From Pseudomonas putida (GTDB lineage: Bacteria; Pseudomonadota; Gammaproteobacteria; Pseudomonadales; Pseudomonadaceae): a stretch of DNA of 64,000 nt. The translations under genes were made by a program, and so were the position numbers. The number at the start of each line of letters is the position of its first letter. Positions within the stretch are counted from its first letter, which is position 1. Shown here piece by piece: positions 23,692-32,004 of the stretch. The stretch spans positions 1,803,501 through 1,867,500 of the forward strand of contig CP047152.1 in assembly GCA_041879295.1 (NCBI GenBank), given 5' to 3'. The notes below the pieces were generated by a model, which was not told the DNA's origin, did no database searches, and was given only the letters and a program-made list of their open reading frames with translations.

Positions 23692-25134
23692 ATGACCAAC
23701 CTGCTGCTGTACCAGCGTATCGCCCAGCAACTGGCCGATGATATCCGTCGCGGTGTCTACCAGCCAGGCGAGCGGGTACCCTCCGTGCGCAAGATGAGCG
23801 CCCAGCTCAATGTCAGCCATGCCACGGTGCTGCAGGCCTATGCCAATCTTGAGGACCAAGGGCTTATCCGGGCGCGGCCGCAGTCTGGCTATTACGTTCA
23901 CCAAACCCCTGCCTTGACTGCGCAAACCCCGGACATCGCCCGGGTGGAGCGCCCCGGCCTGGTCACGCGTGCCAGCATCATCCAGCAGGTGCTGACTGAG
24001 GCGCGTCGCGATGGTGTGTTCCCGTTTGGTGCTGCAGTGCCGCATGTCGACTACCTGCCAGTGCGCGCCTTGCATCAGCAAATCGCCAAGGTAACGCGCT
24101 TCCATAGTCCGCGCGCCTTCAGCTACATGTTCAGCCCCGGTTTCGAGCCGCTGCGCAGGCAGATCGCCATACGCATGCGCGATGCCGGCGTGCTGGTCGA
24201 CCCGCGCGAAGTGATCGTGACCCATGGGTGTGTCGACGCCCTGCAGATGTCGCTGCGGGTGCTGACCCGCCCAGGTGACTTGATCGCCGCCGAGTCGCCG
24301 ACCTATTACGGCTTGCTGCAGCTGGCGGACCTGCTGGGCTTGAAAGTGATCGAAATCCCCAGTGACCCGTCCACCGGTATCAGCCTCGAAGCCTTGCAAC
24401 TGGCGGCTAACCAGTGGTCGATCAAGGCGTTGGTGCTGACTGCGCGCTTGAGCAATCCACTTGGTGGCACTGTTCCGGAGGAACGGCAAAAGCAATTGCT
24501 GCGCCTGGCCTCGGACTTCGATATCCAGATCATCGAGGATGACATCTACGGTGAGCTGATGTTCGAGCAGGGCAAGACCAAGGCGCTGAAGGCGTTCGAC
24601 CGGCTGGATCGGGTCATCTACTGTTCAAGCTTCTCCAAGACTTTGTCCCCCGGCGTGCGTGTGGGCTGGATGATCGCCGGGCGTTACCAGGATGAGATTC
24701 AGCGCCTGCAGACTTTTACCACCCACTCGGCCTGCAGCGTGACGCAGATGGGGGTGGCAGCCTACCTGGAAAATGGCGGCTACGACCGGCATCTGCGCTA
24801 CATACGTCAGGAGTATCGCAAGAACCTCAGTGCCTATCAGTTGGCGGTACAGCAGCATTTCCCCGAGGGCACCCAGATGACCCGGCCGACAGGTGGCTTC
24901 ATCCTTTGGGTAAGCCTGCCGGGTCGGGTCAATACCCAGGAGCTGCATGTGCGTGCGCTGGAGCAGGGCATCAGCATTGCACCGGGGCTAATATTCAGTA
25001 ACACAGAGCAGTTCAACCACTGTGTCCGGCTCAATTGTGGCATTCCATGGAATAAAGAGGCCGAGCGGGCTGTGATTACGCTGGGTTTGCTGGCCCAACA
25101 GTTGTGCAGAGAGACGGCGGTCACGCTTTTGTAA
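23692..25134 (+). CDS. MocR-type (GntR plus aminotransferase) transcriptional regulator
   Basis: 480 residues from the ATG giving MTNLLLYQRIAQQLADDIRRGVYQPGERVPSVRKMS; the frame upstream is not domain-like. Residues 1-70 are a GntR winged helix (SVRKMSAQLNVSHATVLQAYANLEDQGLI). Residues 110-480 are a class I aminotransferase-like domain, with DDIYGELMF and SSFSKTLSPGVRVGWM keeping the PLP Lys. Such proteins sense PLP-linked metabolites and control neighbouring or amino-acid genes. A 17-bp palindrome and a CA motif lie in its leader. A four-codon ORF (ATG TCG ACA TGA, from 23684) overlaps the start. The target is unknown. Confidence 0.92.
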   Translation: MTNLLLYQRIAQQLADDIRRGVYQPGERVPSVRKMSAQLNVSHATVLQAYANLEDQGLIRARPQSGYYVHQTPALTAQTPDIARVERPGLVTRASIIQQVLTEARRDGVFPFGAAVPHVDYLPVRALHQQIAKVTRFHSPRAFSYMFSPGFEPLRRQIAIRMRDAGVLVDPREVIVTHGCVDALQMSLRVLTRPGDLIAAESPTYYGLLQLADLLGLKVIEIPSDPSTGISLEALQLAANQWSIKALVLTARLSNPLGGTVPEERQKQLLRLASDFDIQIIEDDIYGELMFEQGKTKALKAFDRLDRVIYCSSFSKTLSPGVRVGWMIAGRYQDEIQRLQTFTTHSACSVTQMGVAAYLENGGYDRHLRYIRQEYRKNLSAYQLAVQQHFPEGTQMTRPTGGFILWVSLPGRVNTQELHVRALEQGISIAPGLIFSNTEQFNHCVRLNCGIPWNKEAERAVITLGLLAQQLCRETAVTLL

Positions 25135-25198
25135 GGCTTGCAAGCTGCCTGTGGAACAGGGAGCATACGCATTTTTCCTGCCAGTCTGTCCATTTGCC

Positions 25199-25633
25199 AT
25201 GAATGCTTTGCGCCGCTTTGTTCTGATCGTGTGCCTTCTGTCGTTGTGCTGCCCGGTCGTCCCCACCTTGGCTGCGCAGCCGGTACCCCAGGCTCAGGCT
25301 GCTCCGGGTAAGCAGGTGCCAAGAAAGGCGACAGCCAAGCCCGCGCACAAGCCGCTCAGCAAAGCGGTCGCCAAGCCATTACCCAAGACTAAGCTGGACC
25401 TGAGCCTGCCAGTTGATATGGTCAACAACCTTGAGCCGAATGTGGGCACACCTTCGCCAATCCAACGGCGCAAGCCTTTGTTGCCACCCATGTTCACAGA
25501 AAAGCCAGAGACCAATGACAGCCCGTTCCAGCTCAATGGTCGGCTGATCAACAACGAGATGCAGCTGCAACTGCGCAATGACAGCCGTCATGACGTGGAG
25601 GGGGCTGCCATCGACTTCGAGTATCGCCAATAG
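25199..25633 (+). CDS. Secreted hypothetical protein, Lys/Pro/Ala-rich
   Basis: 144 residues from the ATG giving MNALRRFVLIVCLLSLCCPVVPTLAAQ, a clear Sec signal. The upstream 16 codons of the frame lack signal-peptide character, so this start is chosen. Residues 28-75 are a low-complexity linker rich in Ala, Pro, Lys and Gln; residues 80-144 look folded (PFQLNGRLINNEMQLQLRNDSRHDVEGAAIDFEYRQ). I recognise no domain. Proteins of this kind in Pseudomonas have been labelled IF-2, which I think comes only from the Ala/Pro/Lys composition. Confidence 0.75.
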   Translation: MNALRRFVLIVCLLSLCCPVVPTLAAQPVPQAQAAPGKQVPRKATAKPAHKPLSKAVAKPLPKTKLDLSLPVDMVNNLEPNVGTPSPIQRRKPLLPPMFTEKPETNDSPFQLNGRLINNEMQLQLRNDSRHDVEGAAIDFEYRQ

Positions 25634-25763
25634 GTAGGAACTGACTGCAGGGTCACGGCAGATTTCATCGTGCCAGTAATTTCAAACGGCTGTTTGAGCG
25701 GTTACTATCCAGGGACGTTCGTCCCGTTCTGTTCCAAGGGAGTCCTGATTTTGGTGAATAGCC

Positions 25764-26018
25764 ATGAAATGCCGTGAAGGCTGTGGTGCCTGCTGCATCG
25801 CCCCGTCCATCACTTCTGCGATGCCGCGAATGCCCAATGGCAAGCCGGCTGGTGAGCGCTGCCTGCACCTGACGGCCGCCAACCTGTGCGACCTGTTCGG
25901 CAAGCCTGAGCGGCCGGCGGTGTGTGGTGGTTTCAAGGCGGATGCCGAGGTGTGCGGCAGTGATCGTGACGAGGCAATCAGGATTCTTGGCTGGTGGGAG
26001 CAGATGACGGCGGCGTGA
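25764..26018 (+). CDS. YkgJ-family cysteine cluster protein
   Basis: 84 residues with the CxxCGxCC-type start (MKCREGCGACCIAPSI) and further Cys in GERCLHL, NLCDLF, AVCGGF and EVCGS. This spacing is the CxxCxxCC family thought to bind zinc or an Fe-S cluster. Cytoplasmic; function unknown. It precedes the START-domain gene by 30 bp and may share its transcript. Confidence 0.88.
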   Translation: MKCREGCGACCIAPSITSAMPRMPNGKPAGERCLHLTAANLCDLFGKPERPAVCGGFKADAEVCGSDRDEAIRILGWWEQMTAA

Positions 26019-26048
26019 CAGGCTGGATCTTCGACAACAAGGATAAAC

Positions 26049-26657
26049 ATGATGAGATCGTTCAAGCGTATTGCACTGTTGTGTGGCGTGGGTGTTCTGC
26101 TGTCGCCTGTGGCCTGGGCTGAAAACTGGCAAGTGGCCAAGAACGAGGACGGGATCAAGGTATCCCTCAGCGAAGTGGCCGGTTCCAAGTACAAGGCCTA
26201 TCAGGGTGTTACCGTGATCAAGGCGCCGTTGGCCAAGGTGCAGGCGTTGCAGGAAGATGTGGTGGGTGCCTGCGCATGGATTCATGAGTGCAAGTTGCAG
26301 AAATTGCTCAAGCAAGAAGGTGACCAGACATGGACCTACACCCAGTTCAATACACCCTGGCCGGTGACGCCGCGTGATTCGGTTTTGCATGTGACCACGG
26401 TCAAGGAGGCGGACGGCAGCCTGGTGCGAAACCTGAAGGAAGAGCCGACCTATTTGCCGGAAGAGAAGGGCTTTGTGCGGGTGGCCAAGGTTGAGGGCTT
26501 CTGGAAGCTGGTGCCCAAGGGCGACAGCACGGAGGTGACCTACCAGGTGCACACCGAGCCGGGCGGCAGCGTGCCGGCAATGGTGGCCAACAAGTTCGTG
26601 GTGGATGCGCCGTTCAATACCCTGAAAGAGCTGCGTGAGCGGGCTGAGAAAAACTGA
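26049..26657 (+). CDS. START domain-containing secreted protein
   Basis: 202 residues with a Sec signal (RSFKRIALLCGVGVLLSPVAWA) and a START/Bet v1-like fold. The lines ENWQVAKNEDGIKVSLSEVAGSKYKAYQGVTVIKAPLAKVQAL and the stretch TWTYTQFNTPWPVTPRDSVLHVTTV are typical of START proteins in Pseudomonas. A periplasmic lipid- or hydrophobe-binding role is likely but unproven. Two ATGs in a row start the gene; the first is used. Confidence 0.88.
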   Translation: MMRSFKRIALLCGVGVLLSPVAWAENWQVAKNEDGIKVSLSEVAGSKYKAYQGVTVIKAPLAKVQALQEDVVGACAWIHECKLQKLLKQEGDQTWTYTQFNTPWPVTPRDSVLHVTTVKEADGSLVRNLKEEPTYLPEEKGFVRVAKVEGFWKLVPKGDSTEVTYQVHTEPGGSVPAMVANKFVVDAPFNTLKELRERAEKN

Positions 26658-26755
26658 GGTTTAACGCGGCGCGCGGTTCTCTGTGGTAGCGGCCATGCGT
26701 CGCGAATGGGCGCGCGCAGCGGCCCCGGAGTCTTAGGATTAGCGCAATATTGCTT

Positions 26756-26772
26756 GGGCTGCTTTGCAGCCC
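26756..26772. repeat. REP-like hairpin
   Basis: GGGCTGC-TTT-GCAGCCC followed by TTTCGCGAC is the P. putida type REP hairpin, here in the space between convergent START-domain and gltA genes. Confidence 0.65.
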
Positions 26773-26828
26773 TTTCGCGACGCAGGGCCGCTCCGCAAAG
26801 GCCGAACTGCGACCAGCAGGTTTACAAT

Positions 26829-26857
26829 AAAAAAGGCTGCCCGAGGGCAGCCTTTTT
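26829..26857. terminator. Bidirectional terminator between START gene and gltA
   Basis: AAAAAAGGCTGCCC-GA-GGGCAGCCTTTTT gives a strong stem with A/T runs on both flanks, serving gltA (minus) and the plus-strand genes. Confidence 0.92.
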
Positions 26858-26875
26858 GCGTTCGGCTATCAAAGC

Positions 26876-28165
26876 TTACTTGCGGTCCTTCAGGGCAACG
26901 AGGTCGCGCTTTTGCTCGCCGGTGTACAGCTGGCGCGGACGGCCGATCTTGTACGGGCTGGAGAGCATTTCTTTCCAGTGCGAGATCCAGCCCACGGTAC
27001 GTGCCAGGGCGAAGATCACGGTGAACATGCTGGTTGGAATGCCGATTGCCTTGAGGATGATCCCCGAGTAGAAGTCGACGTTCGGGTACAGCGAGCGCTC
27101 GATGAAATACGGATCGGTGAGGGCGATCTCTTCCAGGCGCATGGCCAGTTCCAGCTGCGGGTCGTTCTTGATGCCCAGTTCGCGCAGGACTTCGTCGCAG
27201 GTCTGCTTCATCACGGTGGCGCGCGGGTCGCGGTTCTTGTACACGCGGTGACCGAAGCCCATCAGCTTGAACGGGTCGTTCTTGTCCTTGGCCTTGGCGA
27301 TGAATTTGTCGATGTTCGAAACATCACCGATTTCATCGAGCATGGTCAGTACGGCTTCGTTCGCACCGCCGTGGGCCGGGCCCCACAGTGCGGCGATACC
27401 GGCGGCGATACAGGCGAACGGGTTGGCACCCGACGAGCCGGCCAGACGAACGGTGGAAGTGGAGGCGTTCTGCTCGTGGTCGGCGTGGAGGATGAAGATC
27501 CGGTCCATTGCCTTGGCCAGCACCGGGCTGATCGGTTTGATCTCGCACGGGGTGTTGAACATCATGTGCAGGAAGTTTTCCGCGTACGACAGGTCGTTGC
27601 GCGGGTACATCATCGGCTGGCCCATGGAGTACTTGTAAACCATCGCAGCCAGGGTCGGCATCTTGGCGACCAGGCGCACCGCGGAGATTTCGCGGTGTTG
27701 CGGGTTATTGATGTCCAGGGAGTCGTGATAGAACGCCGACAGGGCGCCGACTACGCCGCACATCACCGCCATCGGGTGAGCGTCGCGGCGGAAGCCGTTG
27801 AAGAAGGTCTTCAACTGCTCGTGAACCATGGTGTGGTTCTTGACGGTGCTGACGAACTGGGCCTTCTGCTCGGCATTCGGCAGTTCGCCATTGAGCAGCA
27901 GGTAGCAGGTTTCGAGGTAGTCGGACTGTTCGGCGAGTTGCTCGATCGGGTAGCCGCGGTGCAGCAGGATACCTTTGTCGCCGTCAATATAGGTGATCTT
28001 CGACTCGCACGAGGCAGTCGCCATGAAACCTGGGTCGAAGGTGAAGTGACCAGTGGCCCCTAACCCGCGGACGTCGATTACATCAGGACCAACGGTGCCG
28101 GTTAAAATGGGCAGCTCGACGGGGGCAGCGCCCTCGATGACCAACTGCGCTTTTTTGTCAGCCAT
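26876..28165 (-). CDS. gltA: Citrate synthase (type II)
   Basis: 429 residues starting [12 protein letters not shown], the size of the NADH-sensitive hexameric Gram-negative enzyme. It condenses acetyl-CoA with oxaloacetate, the entry step of the TCA cycle. Active-site signatures: [34 protein letters not shown] and NVDFYSGI (His, His, Asp). It diverges from sdhCDAB. A near-consensus sigma70 promoter lies 58 bp upstream. Confidence 0.98.
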   Translation of the reverse strand: MADKKAQLVIEGAAPVELPILTGTVGPDVIDVRGLGATGHFTFDPGFMATASCESKITYIDGDKGILLHRGYPIEQLAEQSDYLETCYLLLNGELPNAEQKAQFVSTVKNHTMVHEQLKTFFNGFRRDAHPMAVMCGVVGALSAFYHDSLDINNPQHREISAVRLVAKMPTLAAMVYKYSMGQPMMYPRNDLSYAENFLHMMFNTPCEIKPISPVLAKAMDRIFILHADHEQNASTSTVRLAGSSGANPFACIAAGIAALWGPAHGGANEAVLTMLDEIGDVSNIDKFIAKAKDKNDPFKLMGFGHRVYKNRDPRATVMKQTCDEVLRELGIKNDPQLELAMRLEEIALTDPYFIERSLYPNVDFYSGIILKAIGIPTSMFTVIFALARTVGWISHWKEMLSSPYKIGRPRQLYTGEQKRDLVALKDRK

Positions 28166-28223
28166 GTGGCCTCCTATTAATGCTTGAAATCATCAGACAG
28201 ACCCCCCACGCAGGGCCCGCACC

Positions 28224-28251
28224 ACTATAGAGGGATAAATTCAGATGTCAA
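28224..28251 (-). promoter_or_regulatory. Sigma70 promoter of gltA
   Basis: Minus strand: TTGACA (28251-28246), 16-nt spacer, TATAGT (28229-28224). A perfect -35 and 5 of 6 at -10. Confidence 0.75.
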
Positions 28252-28365
28252 TTTGCCTAAAGGCTTGTTGAATCAAGCATTCAAGCCTGATTTTTCCCGA
28301 AATTCTCGCCCATTTACGCCTTTTGTTCATTAAAGGCAATGCGCTATTTGGGCTACCCCGTCACG

Positions 28366-28394
28366 TTGTCATAAGCAGCCTAACTGTCTATACT
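28366..28394 (+). promoter_or_regulatory. Sigma70 promoter of sdhCDAB
   Basis: TTGTCA (28366-28371), 17-nt spacer, TATACT (28389-28394): 5 of 6 at each element. It leaves a leader of about 115 nt with a 14-bp palindrome at 28412-28425. Confidence 0.7.
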
Positions 28395-28517
28395 CGGCAC
28401 CCGACCGCCAGGGGCTTGCAAGCCCGAACTGCTGGGGGTCGCCGTTCCCTGGGTGGTGGGTACCTGACCAGTACACTTACCAACAACTTTGCCCTGATTC
28501 GCTAGGGGCTCTTCAGT

Positions 28518-28904
28518 GTGAAAAAAGCCGTGAAAAGCCAACGACCTGTAAACCTAGACCTAAGGACCATCAAGCTCCCCGTCACTGCGTACACGTCCAT
28601 CCTGCACCGTATCTCCGGCGTCATCCTGTTCATCGGCCTTGCCATCATGCTTTATGCACTGGGCAAGTCGCTGGGTTCCGAGGAAGGCTTCGGTGAGGTG
28701 AAGGCGTGTCTGACCAGCCCGCTGGCCAAGTTCGTGACCTGGGGTCTGTTGTCCGCCCTGCTTTATCACCTCGTGGCAGGTGTTCGACACCTGATCATGG
28801 ACATGGGTATCGGTGAGACGCTGGAAGGCGGCAAGCTGGGCTCGAAAATCGTGATCGTCATCTCCGTGGTGCTGATCGTTCTGGTGGGAGTTTGGGTATG
28901 GTAA
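28518..28904 (+). CDS. sdhC: Succinate dehydrogenase cytochrome b556 subunit
   Basis: 128 residues from GTG; a second GTG four codons on is possible. Three membrane helices. SALLYHLVAGVRHLIMDMG places a heme b His ligand at residue 84, and RPVNLDLRTIKLPVTAYTSILHRISG is the quinone-site N-terminus (SILHRISG). It anchors the SdhAB catalytic pair to the inner membrane with SdhD. It overlaps sdhD by 7 bp. Confidence 0.96.
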   Translation: MKKAVKSQRPVNLDLRTIKLPVTAYTSILHRISGVILFIGLAIMLYALGKSLGSEEGFGEVKACLTSPLAKFVTWGLLSALLYHLVAGVRHLIMDMGIGETLEGGKLGSKIVIVISVVLIVLVGVWVW

Positions 28905-29266
28905 CCAATGTCACGAACCTGTCGCGTTCGGGCCTCTATGACTGGATGGCGCAGCGCGTTTCTGCGGTCGTTCTCGCGGCTTACTTCCTCTTCCTGATCG
29001 GCTACGTGGTCGCCCACCCAGGCATCGACTACACCCAGTGGCATGGTCTGTTCTCCAACAACGCGATGCGGATCTTCAGTCTGCTGGCCCTCGTTGCCCT
29101 GGGCGCTCACGCCTGGGTCGGCATGTGGACCATTGCAACCGACTACCTGACGCCTATGTCGTTCGGCAAGTCGGCAACTGCGATTCGTTTCCTGTTCCAG
29201 GCGGTATGCGGCGTTGCGATGTTCGCTTACTTCGTCTGGGGTGTGCAGATTCTCTGGGGTATCTGA
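28898..29266 (+). CDS. sdhD: Succinate dehydrogenase membrane anchor subunit
   Basis: 122 residues from the ATG overlapping the sdhC stop (ATGGTAA). Three hydrophobic helices; LGAHAWVGMWTIATDYL holds the second heme-region His and the quinone-site Asp-Tyr pair, as in other SdhD. An upstream TTG two codons earlier is possible but less likely. Confidence 0.95.
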   Translation: MVTNVTNLSRSGLYDWMAQRVSAVVLAAYFLFLIGYVVAHPGIDYTQWHGLFSNNAMRIFSLLALVALGAHAWVGMWTIATDYLTPMSFGKSATAIRFLFQAVCGVAMFAYFVWGVQILWGI

Positions 29267-29269
29267 TCC

Positions 29270-31042
29270 ATGGCTAGCATTCCAACCATTTCCTTCGACG
29301 CCATCATCATCGGTGGCGGCGGCGCCGGCATGCGCGCAGCGCTGCAACTGGCTCAAGGCGGCCACAAGACTGCCGTAGTCACCAAGGTCTTCCCGACCCG
29401 TTCGCACACCGTATCCGCCCAGGGCGGCATCACCTGCGCCATCGCTTCGGCCGACCCGAACGACGACTGGCGCTGGCACATGTACGATACCGTCAAGGGT
29501 TCCGACTACATCGGCGACCAGGACGCTATCGAATACATGTGTCAGGAAGGCCCGGCTGCGGTCTTCGAGCTGGACCACATGGGTCTGCCGTTCTCGCGCA
29601 CCGAAACCGGCCGCATCTACCAGCGCCCGTTCGGCGGTCAGTCCAAGGACTTCGGTAAAGGTGGCCAGGCCGCCCGTACCTGTGCCGCTTCGGACCGTAC
29701 CGGTCACGCGCTGCTGCACACCCTGTACCAGGGCAACCTGAAAGCTGGCACCACGTTCCTCAACGAGTACTACGCCGTTGACCTGGTGAAAAACCAGGAC
29801 GGCGCATTCGTTGGTGTGATCGCCATCTGCATCGAAACCGGCGAAACCCTGTACATCAAGTCCAAGGCCACTGTGCTGGCCACTGGCGGTGCGGGCCGTA
29901 TCTACGCTTCCACCACCAACGCCCTGATCAACACCGGTGACGGTATCGGCATGGCCCTGCGTGCAGGCGTGCCGGTGCAGGATATCGAGATGTGGCAGTT
30001 CCACCCGACCGGTATCGCCGGCGCCGGTGTACTGGTCACTGAGGGTTGCCGCGGTGAGGGTGGCTACCTGATCAACGCCCACGGCGAGCGCTTCATGGAG
30101 CGTTACGCGCCGAACGCCAAAGACCTGGCCGGCCGCGACGTGGTTGCCCGTTCCATGGTCAAGGAAATCATCGCCGGCAACGGCGTGGGCCCGAACAAGG
30201 ACCACGTACTGCTGAAGCTGGACCACCTGGGCGAGGAAGTGCTGCACAGCCGCCTGCCAGGTATCTGCGAACTGTCCAAGACCTTCGCCCACGTCGACCC
30301 TGTGGTCGCACCGGTGCCGGTAGTGCCAACCTGCCACTACATGATGGGCGGCGTTGCCACCAACATTCATGGCCAGGCCATTACCATGGACGCCGACGGC
30401 CAGGATCACATCATCCCGGGTCTGTTCGCCGTAGGTGAAGTGGCGTGCGTATCGGTTCACGGTGCCAACCGCCTGGGCGGCAACTCGCTGCTCGACCTGG
30501 TGGTGTTCGGCCGTGCTGCCGGCCTGCACCTGGAGAAGGCGCTGAGCGAAGGCGTGGAATACCGCGACGCCAGCGACACCGACGTCGATGTTGCCCTGAA
30601 CCGCCTGAACAAGCTCAACGAGCGTACCAGCGGTGAAGACGTTGCCAGCCTGAAGCGCGAGCTGCAGAGCTGCATGCAGAACTACTTCGGTGTATTCCGT
30701 ACTGGCGAATACATGCAGAAGGGTATCGAGCAATTGGCCGGTCTGCGTGACCGTATCGCCAACGTCAAGATCAACGACAAGTCCCAGGCCTTCAACACCG
30801 CGCGTATCGAAGCGCTGGAGCTGCAGAACCTGCTGGAAGTTGCCGAAGCTACCGCCATCGCGGCGGAAGCCCGTAAAGAGTCCCGCGGCGCTCACGCCCG
30901 TGAAGACTTCGAAGACCGTGACGACGAAAACTGGCTGTGCCACACCCTGTACTACCCGGGTGAGAAGCGCGTTGCCAAGCGCGGCGTCAACTTTGCGCCG
31001 AAGACTGTTCCAGCCTTCGAACCAAAAGTCCGGACTTACTAA
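29270..31042 (+). CDS. sdhA: Succinate dehydrogenase flavoprotein subunit
   Basis: 590 residues. FAD site [18 protein letters not shown] at residues 11-28. [11 protein letters not shown] holds the His (residue 46) to which FAD is covalently bound. The substrate loops [21 protein letters not shown] and PTCHYMMGG are present, as is [26 protein letters not shown]. It oxidises succinate to fumarate in complex II. Three bases after sdhD. Confidence 0.98.
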   Translation: MASIPTISFDAIIIGGGGAGMRAALQLAQGGHKTAVVTKVFPTRSHTVSAQGGITCAIASADPNDDWRWHMYDTVKGSDYIGDQDAIEYMCQEGPAAVFELDHMGLPFSRTETGRIYQRPFGGQSKDFGKGGQAARTCAASDRTGHALLHTLYQGNLKAGTTFLNEYYAVDLVKNQDGAFVGVIAICIETGETLYIKSKATVLATGGAGRIYASTTNALINTGDGIGMALRAGVPVQDIEMWQFHPTGIAGAGVLVTEGCRGEGGYLINAHGERFMERYAPNAKDLAGRDVVARSMVKEIIAGNGVGPNKDHVLLKLDHLGEEVLHSRLPGICELSKTFAHVDPVVAPVPVVPTCHYMMGGVATNIHGQAITMDADGQDHIIPGLFAVGEVACVSVHGANRLGGNSLLDLVVFGRAAGLHLEKALSEGVEYRDASDTDVDVALNRLNKLNERTSGEDVASLKRELQSCMQNYFGVFRTGEYMQKGIEQLAGLRDRIANVKINDKSQAFNTARIEALELQNLLEVAEATAIAAEARKESRGAHAREDFEDRDDENWLCHTLYYPGEKRVAKRGVNFAPKTVPAFEPKVRTY

Positions 31043-31053
31043 GGGTGGCTGCT

Positions 31054-31758
31054 ATGTTGAAAGTCGAAGTTTATCGTTACAACCCGGACACCGACTCGGC
31101 GCCAAAAATGGAGTCGTTCGACGTCGATACCGGCGGCAAGGACCTGATGGTGCTGGATGTATTGGCACTGATCAAGGAAAAGGACGAGGGTTTCTCGTAC
31201 CGTCGCTCCTGCCGTGAAGGCGTTTGCGGTTCCGATGGCATGAACATGAACGGCAAGAACGGCCTGGCCTGCATCACCCCGCTGTCGGCGGTTGTGAAGG
31301 GCGGCAAGCTGGTTCTGCGTCCGCTGCCAGGCCTGCCGGTCATTCGTGACCTGGTGGTCGATATGAGCATCTTCTACAAGCAGTACGAGAAGGTGAAGCC
31401 GTTCCTGCAGAACGACACCCCGGCACCGGCCATCGAGCGCCTGCAGTCGCCGGAAGACCGTGACAAGCTGGACGGCCTGTACGAGTGCATCCTGTGCGCT
31501 TGCTGCTCGACTTCCTGCCCGTCGTTCTGGTGGAACCCGGACAAGTTCCTGGGCCCGGCAGCACTGCTGCAAGCTTACCGCTTCCTTGCCGACAGCCGCG
31601 ATACCAAGACTCAGGAGCGCCTGGCGTCCCTGGATGACCCGTTCAGCGTATTCCGCTGCCGCGGGATCATGAACTGCGTAAACGTTTGCCCGAAAGGTCT
31701 GAACCCGACCAAGGCAATCGGTCACGTACGTAACATGCTGCTGCAAAGTGGCACCTGA
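31054..31758 (+). CDS. sdhB: Succinate dehydrogenase iron-sulfur subunit
   Basis: 234 residues from the ATG giving MLKVEVYRYNPD; a GTG three codons upstream is less likely. All three clusters are visible: 2Fe-2S CREGVCGSDGMNMNGKNGLAC, 4Fe-4S CILCACCSTSC, and 3Fe-4S/4Fe-4S CRGIMNCVNVCPKGLNP. It carries electrons from SdhA to the membrane quinone site. Confidence 0.97.
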   Translation: MLKVEVYRYNPDTDSAPKMESFDVDTGGKDLMVLDVLALIKEKDEGFSYRRSCREGVCGSDGMNMNGKNGLACITPLSAVVKGGKLVLRPLPGLPVIRDLVVDMSIFYKQYEKVKPFLQNDTPAPAIERLQSPEDRDKLDGLYECILCACCSTSCPSFWWNPDKFLGPAALLQAYRFLADSRDTKTQERLASLDDPFSVFRCRGIMNCVNVCPKGLNPTKAIGHVRNMLLQSGT

Positions 31759-31788
31759 TACAAAGCGTTGTACCTGCAGTAAGCCGAG

Positions 31789-31809
31789 GTGCGGGTGGTG
31801 AGCCCGCAC
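31789..31809 (+). repeat. Hairpin between sdhB and sucA
   Basis: GTGCGGG-TGGTGAG-CCCGCAC, perfect 7-bp stem without a T-run, in the 246-bp sdhB-sucA gap. It may be an RNA processing or stability element rather than a terminator. I see no clear promoter in the gap. Confidence 0.5.
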
Positions 31810-32004
31810 TGAGGTAAAACCCGAACAAGGGCCCACAAAGCCCGCGTTCATTACCTATGAAGATATGAGACCAGCAGGGGCTTTCCGGGCTGGTACCCGG
31901 AAAATCAGCAGGATCCAGGTGGCGTGGTTCAGTCGCTGTTTTCGGACTTTTCCAGGTTTGCTGTGGCTCTCGCCGATCAGTCCCCTAATCGAGGGTGACC
32001 AAGC

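Larger units (their letters stand above)
28166..28517. other. Divergent gltA / sdhC control region
   Basis: 352 bp with near-consensus sigma70 promoters for both genes and several small inverted repeats: GCTTG/CAAGC at 28263-28278, GCCTTT/AAAGGC at 28318-28337, and GGGCTTGCAAGCCC at 28412-28425 in the sdh leader. No gene seen. Confidence 0.7.

Noticed and set aside
25199..25633. Translation initiation factor IF-2
   Set aside because: The product has a signal peptide and no GTPase motifs; only the Ala/Pro/Lys-rich linker is reminiscent.
28323..28505. 60-codon ORF in the gltA-sdhC gap
   Set aside because: It covers the sdh promoter and leader palindrome and shows no coding features.
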